A stretch of 64,000 bases of DNA from Lentzea albidocapillata subsp. violacea. GTDB lineage: Bacteria > Actinomycetota > Actinomycetes > Mycobacteriales > Pseudonocardiaceae. Position numbers and translations under genes: made by a program. The DNA is taken from assembly GCF_900100275.1 (NCBI RefSeq), contig NZ_FNET01000029.1:1-64000 (forward strand), given 5' to 3'. This document shows, one piece after another, positions 58,618 to 64,000 of the stretch (its first letter is position 1; the number at the start of each line of letters is the position of its first letter). A model generated the notes under the pieces. That model had not been told where the DNA came from. It ran no database searches and saw only the letters and a list, made by a program, of their open reading frames with translations.

Positions 58618-61600
58618 ATGAAGAGACCGATGCTGCGGGCGGCCGTTCAGGTCGTGCTCGCCTTGCTGCTCGCGACACTGGTCCCACCGTTGGCGGCCGC
58701 GGAGGTCCGGAGCCCGGCCGCGGCGGCGCAGCGCTCACCTGACGAGCTGCTCGGCCAGGGGTGGCAGGGATCTCGTGACCGGATGTGGACGACCACCGGT
58801 GACGCGACCGGGTTTCACGTCCTCGTCGCCGAGGCCAGTACCGGTTACGCCTGGCGCACCGCCGCCACGCTGACCAGGCCGGGCGTCGAAGCCGACCAGT
58901 GGATCGGCAACGCGTGTGCGACCGTGTCCGGGCGGAACCTCGTCGTTGTGTACGCGCCGCGGTCCTTCACCAACAAGGCGGACCTCTTCGACCGGGGTGG
59001 CTTCACCTCGGTCGTCGACCTCATTACGGGCCGGACGCGGCACCTCGCCGTGCGGACCTCGCTCGCCTACTTCAACCCCGGTTGTGGTCATGGTGAGTCC
59101 GCTGTGCTGACCCAGGGAGGGGATGAGGACCTGGGCAAAACCGGGCTGATCACGGTCGACGCCGCGACCGGCGCACTGACCAAGCGCATCGAGGTGCCCG
59201 GCCAGCTCACCTCGGCGGTGCCGACGAGCGAGGGGATCGTCGGCGCTGACCGCGACGCCGTCGTCCGGGTGGCGCGCGATGGGGTGCGAACCGTGCTCGC
59301 GGACAGCGCCGGTGTGCCGTTCGGGCTCATGACGGACCACGCGGGCGGTCTGGTGTTCATGGACCGGACCTCAGACGAGGTGCGGGTGCGCCGAGCTGCG
59401 GCGGTCGGCAAACCGGGGACGAAACCCGCCGTCGCGATGCTCGCCAGGGGCAAGTCCGGCGAGCTCGGCGTCACGGCCACTGCGGACCGCAAGGTCGTCA
59501 TCACCGGCACGGCGGTGGAGACGAAGCAGCTGCCGCAGTCAGTGGTGAAATCGGATGTGCCGGTGCACGCCCAGCCGTCCACCACGGGCGAGGCCGTGGT
59601 GACCGCCGTGGCACCGGCCCGCACAGCGGATCCCCGGCTGCGGGCGGTCGATCCGGCCGAGCCACAGCCCGTGCGGATCGAGGGCAAGAGCGTCAAGACC
59701 GGCAAGGCGCTGACGTTCGACGTCATCCCGGAGAGTTCGGCAGGTCCGGAAGCTGCCGCACCCGCCACTGCCGGCGAGATGTCGGCCCAGGACCGTCCCG
59801 ACGACGCCGGCCGGTACTGCGCGGTGCCTCGCAACGACCCGAAAACCCAGGTGTACCAGCCGAAGCCCAAGCAGGTGGAGTGGGCCGCGAACATGGCGGT
59901 CAAGGGACACCTGACCGTGCAGCGACCGGCGAACTGGCGGAGCAACGGCCTCGGCGCCTACACGCCGCAGGGCATGTTCCCGCCGATCCCGTTGAAGAAC
60001 ACCACGAACGGCCAGGTTCCCGCGCAGATCCTGCTCGGCATCCTCGGCCAGGAGTCCAACCTGTGGCAGGCGACGAGGCTCGCCTATCCCGGTGAGACCG
60101 GCAACCCGTTGGTCGGCAACTACTACGGCACCGACATCTACAACAAGCTGCCCAACGGCGCGCCGGACACCTCGGACGACTGGGACATCCGGTGGAACAA
60201 GGCGGACTGCGGCTACGGGGTCTCGCAGATGACCGACGGCATGCGCCTCGCGGGCCACGAGAAGCCCGGCGAGACGTCGTTGCCGTGGCACCAGCAGAAG
60301 GCGATCGCGACCGACTACACGGCGAACCTGGCCGCCGGACTGCAGGTGCTGCAAAAGAAGTGGAACGAGTTGCAGGACGCGGGCATCAAGGTCAACAACA
60401 ACGATCCGGCCCGGATCGAGAACTGGTTTCTCGCGACGTGGGCGTACAACTCCGGCTACCACAGGCCGGGCGAGCCGAACTCGGCAGGCGCACACGGGCT
60501 TGGCTGGCTGAACAACCCGGCGAACCCGAAGTACAACCCGTGGCGGGAGAACTTCGGCAAGTACCCGACCGACTTCGCCAAGCCGCAGGGCTGGCCGTAC
60601 CCGGAGAAGGTGCTCGGCTTCGCGTCGTTCCCGCCCTCCGGGTTCGAGGCGCCCGGTGTCGAGGCGCCGTTCTTCCGGGCCGCATGGTGGAACTCCGACG
60701 ACGCCCGTACGGCGGCACGGCCGAAGACGAACACGTTCTGCAACAGCAACGCCAACGACTGCTGGTTCGGCAACAACTCGCACGTACCGGACTACCCGGG
60801 CGATCCCGGCACCGGCGCCGGCAACGTCGTCGGCGAACCCGCCGGGCCGTGTGCGCACAAGAACGGCCCGTACTACGACCTGAAGTGCTGGTGGCACGAT
60901 TCGGTGACGTGGAAGGAGAACTGCGCGCGAGACTGCGGCAACGAGTTCATCCGCTACGACTACCCGCAGTACGCCGCGGAGCCCGATAACGGCACCAGCT
61001 TCCCGCCGAACTGCACCACCGCAGGGCTGCCCTCCGGGGCGCTGGTCATCGACGACGTCGGCGGCGACGTACCCGCGGTGCGCGGACCGTGCGCACGTCC
61101 GGCGAACGCGGGGTCGTTCGATCTCGGCTTCGGCTCGGACTCCGCACGGATCGACCTGCACCAGCTCGGCGGCGGGTTCGGTGCGCACTTCTGGTTCTCC
61201 CACACCAACAAGACCGACACGCCGCTGGCCACCCGGCTGAACGTCACCGGCACGTGGACGCTCGACCGGGCCGTCAACGGCTGGGCCCGGGTGCTCGTGC
61301 ACATCCCGGACCACGCGGCGCACACCCGGCAGGCGCGGTACGAGATCGACCTCGGCAACGGCGGAAAGCGGTTCCGCACGGTGCCGACGCGGGTGCTCGC
61401 GCACAAGTGGGTGTCGCTGGGTTCCTTCCCGTTCGCGGGCACGCCGAAGGTGCGGTTGAGCAACCAGACCGCGGACGGGGCCGGCGTGGAGGACGTGGCC
61501 TGGGACGCGATCGCGGTGGTGCCGTTGCCCGGAAAGCCCCAGCACATCATCGCGTCGCTCGGTGACTCCTATGCCTCCGGCGAGGGTGCCTCGGCGCCGC

Positions 61601-62502
61601 ACGGCGTGGACTACTACCGGGAAACCGACGTCGACGGCAAGGGTGGCGAGTGGCGATCGGCCTGCCACCGCTCCACGAAGTCGTGGTCGCGCACGATGAC
61701 GCTCGCCGGCTCCGCGACACCAGTCGGCGTGCGGGCGGACAACCTCGATCCGGCGGTGGACCACCGCATGGTGGCGTGCTCCGGCGCGCGCACCAAGAAC
61801 CTGTTGTCCGCCGACGGACCCACTGACGCCTGGGGCCAGAAGGGCGAGTCGTCCTACCACGAAGTCGCGCAGCTGGACTCCGGCTGGGTGGACGCGGACA
61901 CCACGCTGGTGACGCTGTCCGTCGGTGGCAACGACGCGCGGTTCGTGGACGTGCTCAAGCACTGCATGTACGGCTCGGGCGCGCAGGATTGCCAGCACAC
62001 CACGATGGGCAATGATCCGGAGCCGCTGGGCACATACCAGCCCAAGGTGATCGCGGACCAGGTGCGCCGGTCGGTCGAGACCGTGCTGGAGCAGATCAGG
62101 CAGAAGGCGTCCAGCGCGAAGATCGTGCTCACCGGCTATCCGTTGCTGTTCTCCAAGACCGACGTTTGCATCGTCGGCATCGGCAACGAGGAGTCGCTCT
62201 GGCTCAACGACATGGGCCGAAAGCTGAACGAGCAGTTGGAGGCCGCGGTGCGCAATTCGGTGGGCCGCGGCGTCAACGTGAAGTTCAGCAATCCGCAGCA
62301 GGACTTCACGGGCAAGGGGGTGTGCGGCCAGCCGGAGAACATCCACGGCATCGTCACCGACCTCACGCCCGGCGACAACCCGGCGTTCGAGTACTGGCCG
62401 GGCAAGGGAATCGTGTCCGCGCAGGGGATGCACCCCAAGATCGAAGGCGCGGCGCTCTACGCGCAGATCGTCACCCGCACACTGCGCGAGTTCGGTATCT
62501 GA
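58618..62502 (+). CDS. Large secreted multidomain hydrolase (lysozyme-like + golvesin-like + SGNH esterase)
   Basis: A 1294-residue exported protein. Residues 1-28 are a signal peptide (MKRPMLRAAVQVVLALLLATLVPPLAAAE). Residues 35-360 form a strand-rich, perhaps propeller-like domain (ELLGQGWQGSRDRMWTTTGD). Residues 425-720 resemble a transglycosylase/lysozyme-like fold, with the likely catalytic Glu in LLGILGQESNLWQ and CGYGVSQMTDGM. Residues 800-970 are a golvesin/carbohydrate-binding domain (GWARVLVHIPDHAAHTRQARYEI, VEDVAWDAIAVVPL). Residues 974-1294 are an SGNH hydrolase: SLGDSYASGEGA (Ser), SVGGNDARF (Asn) and GMHPKIEG (His). It probably acts on cell-wall or polysaccharide esters. GGGGGACACG precedes the ATG. 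Confidence 0.9.
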   Translation: MKRPMLRAAVQVVLALLLATLVPPLAAAEVRSPAAAAQRSPDELLGQGWQGSRDRMWTTTGDATGFHVLVAEASTGYAWRTAATLTRPGVEADQWIGNACATVSGRNLVVVYAPRSFTNKADLFDRGGFTSVVDLITGRTRHLAVRTSLAYFNPGCGHGESAVLTQGGDEDLGKTGLITVDAATGALTKRIEVPGQLTSAVPTSEGIVGADRDAVVRVARDGVRTVLADSAGVPFGLMTDHAGGLVFMDRTSDEVRVRRAAAVGKPGTKPAVAMLARGKSGELGVTATADRKVVITGTAVETKQLPQSVVKSDVPVHAQPSTTGEAVVTAVAPARTADPRLRAVDPAEPQPVRIEGKSVKTGKALTFDVIPESSAGPEAAAPATAGEMSAQDRPDDAGRYCAVPRNDPKTQVYQPKPKQVEWAANMAVKGHLTVQRPANWRSNGLGAYTPQGMFPPIPLKNTTNGQVPAQILLGILGQESNLWQATRLAYPGETGNPLVGNYYGTDIYNKLPNGAPDTSDDWDIRWNKADCGYGVSQMTDGMRLAGHEKPGETSLPWHQQKAIATDYTANLAAGLQVLQKKWNELQDAGIKVNNNDPARIENWFLATWAYNSGYHRPGEPNSAGAHGLGWLNNPANPKYNPWRENFGKYPTDFAKPQGWPYPEKVLGFASFPPSGFEAPGVEAPFFRAAWWNSDDARTAARPKTNTFCNSNANDCWFGNNSHVPDYPGDPGTGAGNVVGEPAGPCAHKNGPYYDLKCWWHDSVTWKENCARDCGNEFIRYDYPQYAAEPDNGTSFPPNCTTAGLPSGALVIDDVGGDVPAVRGPCARPANAGSFDLGFGSDSARIDLHQLGGGFGAHFWFSHTNKTDTPLATRLNVTGTWTLDRAVNGWARVLVHIPDHAAHTRQARYEIDLGNGGKRFRTVPTRVLAHKWVSLGSFPFAGTPKVRLSNQTADGAGVEDVAWDAIAVVPLPGKPQHIIASLGDSYASGEGASAPHGVDYYRETDVDGKGGEWRSACHRSTKSWSRTMTLAGSATPVGVRADNLDPAVDHRMVACSGARTKNLLSADGPTDAWGQKGESSYHEVAQLDSGWVDADTTLVTLSVGGNDARFVDVLKHCMYGSGAQDCQHTTMGNDPEPLGTYQPKVIADQVRRSVETVLEQIRQKASSAKIVLTGYPLLFSKTDVCIVGIGNEESLWLNDMGRKLNEQLEAAVRNSVGRGVNVKFSNPQQDFTGKGVCGQPENIHGIVTDLTPGDNPAFEYWPGKGIVSAQGMHPKIEGAALYAQIVTRTLREFGI

Positions 62503-62513
62503 CTGGAGGAAAA

Positions 62514-62888
62514 GTGTTGTCCATCAAGAAGTTCGGCGCCGTTGTCGCGGCGACCGCGATGTCCGTCGGCCTGCTCACCGTGCCCGCGAGCGCCGAAGCG
62601 AGCAAGGCGTGCCGCAACATCGGCAACGGTGACCTCTGCGTCGAGGTGGTCAAGTTCTACTCGATCGCCAAAGTGAGCTACCGCAAGACCGCGGGTGCGC
62701 CGTACACCGGCGAGCTCGTGCTGTGGGACCGCTTCGGCTGGCAGCGGGCGAACAGCACGGCCACCTGGTATGTGGGTTCCTACTACTCGCAGGAGTTCCA
62801 CACCGACTTCATGCACACCTGCATCACCGCGGGCATCCACGAGCCACCCGCCGGCGACAACATCTGGGGCGGCAAGCTCTGCTTCTGA
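62514..62888 (+). CDS. Small secreted cysteine-containing protein
   Basis: A 124-residue exported protein with a clear signal peptide (LSIKKFGAVVAATAMSVGLLTVPASAEA). The mature part has four cysteines (KACRNIGNGDLCVEV, HTCITAG, GKLCF) and many aromatic residues. No family recognised; it could be a protease inhibitor or wall-associated protein. GTG start with GGAGGA four bases upstream. It follows the large hydrolase by 11 bases, so they are co-transcribed. Confidence 0.83.
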   Translation: MLSIKKFGAVVAATAMSVGLLTVPASAEASKACRNIGNGDLCVEVVKFYSIAKVSYRKTAGAPYTGELVLWDRFGWQRANSTATWYVGSYYSQEFHTDFMHTCITAGIHEPPAGDNIWGGKLCF

Positions 62889-62917
62889 TCGACCGATCGA
62901 CTGGGGAGAGGCAAAAC

Positions 62918-63352
62918 ATGAGAACAAGACTGAGGTTCGTCGCCGCAGCGGCACTGATCATCACCGGCCTCACGGCCGTCCCGGCGCAGGCGGAGACGTC
63001 AACGTTCTTCCACAACCAGAAGACCGGGTTGTACATGGACGACAACTTCCAGGACGGCCTGCGCGCGTTTCCCTTCAACGGTGGTGTCTATCAGAAATGG
63101 GACCCCAGGGGGTGGGCCGACAACACCTGGCAGCTGAAGAACCGCGCCACCGGCCGTTGCATCGACGACAGCATCGAGTACGGACTGCGCGCCTACCCGT
63201 GCAACAAGTCGAAGTACCAGAGCTGGTACTGGCGAATCTGGGGTGACGGAACCTACGAGTTCAAGAACCAGCAGACCGGTCGCTGCATCGACAACTTCGG
63301 GGGGCTGACGGCCCTCCGGTGTACCGCGTCCGAGACGCAGAGCTGGTTATGA
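62918..63352 (+). CDS. Small secreted ricin-B-type lectin protein
   Basis: A 144-residue exported protein. A signal peptide (VAAAALIITGLTAVPAQAE) precedes a beta-trefoil lectin-like domain with repeated motifs FHNQKTGLYMDDN, NRATGRCIDDSIE, QQTGRCIDNFGG and the QxW-type YQKWD, YQSWYW and TQSWL. It probably binds carbohydrate outside the cell. GGGGAGAG precedes the ATG. Part of the secreted-protein operon. Confidence 0.87.
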   Translation: MRTRLRFVAAAALIITGLTAVPAQAETSTFFHNQKTGLYMDDNFQDGLRAFPFNGGVYQKWDPRGWADNTWQLKNRATGRCIDDSIEYGLRAYPCNKSKYQSWYWRIWGDGTYEFKNQQTGRCIDNFGGLTALRCTASETQSWL

Positions 63353-63383
63353 CACGGCACGAACGAAGAGGGGACAACGAGCA

Positions 63384-64000
63384 GTGAGAAGAAACTGGGG
63401 GAGGACAGCGCTGTGTGCGCTGTCCGCGCTGGTGCTGGTGCCCACGCCGGTCGCTCAGGCCGAACCGGTGGCGACGGCAACGAAGGAGTCGTCGAGCGTC
63501 ACGCCCGCCGAACGGGACGAACTGCTCGGCAAGGGATGGCAGGCCTCTGGCGACCGGTTGTGGACCACGACGGGTGACTCGGATGGTCTGCGGCTGCTGG
63601 TGGCCGAGGCGAAGACCGGTTACGCATGGCGCACCGCCGCGACCTTGAGCCAGCCAGGTGTGGAGACCGACCGGTGGATCGGCAACGCGTGCGTCACCGG
63701 TTCCGGTCAACGGGCGGTCGTCGTCTATGCGCCGAGGACGTTCACGAACTCCGAAGAGTTGGCCACGCGCGGTGGTTTCACCGCAGTGGTCGACCTCAAC
63801 AGCGGTGCGGTGACGAAGCTGCCGATCCGCACGTCGCTCGCGTACTTCAACCCGGGCTGCGGCACCGCGGAGACCGTGGCGCTGACCCAGGAGGGGGACA
63901 TCGACCTCGGCAGGACCGGGGTCACGGTGCTCGACGCGGCCTCCGGCAAGCTGGGCAAGCGCACCGAACTGGCCACGCAGGTCACCTCGGCGACGCCGGT
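63384..64000 (+). CDS. Second large secreted protein, paralogue of 58618-62502 (truncated by window end)
   Basis: The first about 205 residues of an exported protein: signal peptide (RRNWGRTALCALSALVLVPTPVAQAE) then a domain very similar to residues 35-230 of the large hydrolase upstream (ELLGKGWQASGDRLWTTTGDSDG, TGYAWRTAATLSQPGVE, WIGNACVT, RTSLAYFNPGCG). The stop lies beyond 64000, so downstream domains cannot be named. GTG start at 63384 with GAGGGGAC upstream. Confidence 0.88.
   Translation, partial: MRRNWGRTALCALSALVLVPTPVAQAEPVATATKESSSVTPAERDELLGKGWQASGDRLWTTTGDSDGLRLLVAEAKTGYAWRTAATLSQPGVETDRWIGNACVTGSGQRAVVVYAPRTFTNSEELATRGGFTAVVDLNSGAVTKLPIRTSLAYFNPGCGTAETVALTQEGDIDLGRTGVTVLDAASGKLGKRTELATQVTSATP

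Noticed and set aside
59539..62433. 964-residue open frame on the minus strand
   Set aside because: Antisense shadow of the large secreted hydrolase; composition dominated by Arg, Val and His with no motif, while the plus-strand frame has clear domains.

Overview
The window is high-GC DNA from an actinobacterium. GTG starts, ATGA/GTGA stop-start overlaps, likely leaderless starts, a cmk-plsC-der block and a type VII secretion-associated cluster all fit an order such as Pseudonocardiales. The genus is my inference and is not proven here.

Layout. 1-13.1 kb is ordinary chromosome: an A/P/K-rich small protein, a subtilase with a propeptide-like small partner gene, a KhtTU-like K+/H+ antiporter pair, a DUF1015 protein, a STAS protein, an AroH chorismate mutase, a homocysteine S-methyltransferase, then cmk-plsC-der and a NarL-type two-component system, ending at tRNA-Pro(GGG). 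13.1-54.5 kb is accessory DNA. The 45-bp 3' end of tRNA-Pro occurs exactly three times (13125, 24580, 54412), so two different elements sit in tandem in one tRNA gene.

Element 1 (about 11.5 kb) is an actinomycete integrative and conjugative element (AICE) related in layout to pSAM2. It carries an integrase, an excisionase, a DUF3631 ATPase (probable replication protein), a C5 DNA methyltransferase, an FtsK/TraB-type DNA translocase, small Spd-like membrane proteins, a RapZ-C-like protein, a GntR regulator with triplicated operators, a HAD phosphatase, and a striking array of CCGTAAC/GTTACGG repeats (candidate origin or transfer locus).

Element 2 (about 29.8 kb) has its own integrase but no transfer genes. 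Nearly everything else in it looks like anti-phage or other conflict functions: a UvrD-type helicase operon with a probably frameshifted partner, a Gabija system (gajA-gajB), an XRE-ImmA/IrrE regulator overlapping a tRNA-guanine-transglycosylase-like protein, a two-gene unit with a double-HKD phospholipase-D-like protein, and a seven-gene operon. That operon encodes NYN-FHA, VWA, protein kinase, UPF1-like SF1 helicase, an unknown protein, coiled-coil McrB-like ATPase and a McrC/DUF2357-like zinc-ribbon protein. I read it as a McrBC-type IV restriction system of the coiled-coil (CoCoNuT-like) kind joined to a TerY-P-like phospho-signalling module. It is the best candidate for a little-described system in the window. 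A decayed second copy of the phospholipase-D partner gene lies near the right end.

54.5-64 kb is chromosome again: a YbaB/EbfC-like protein with ESX-type secreted-protein genes, a small hypothetical gene, a remnant of a SARP-type regulator, and a secretome locus in which a 1294-residue multidomain secreted hydrolase (lysozyme-like, golvesin-like and SGNH domains) is followed by two small exported proteins and a second, truncated-by-window paralogue.
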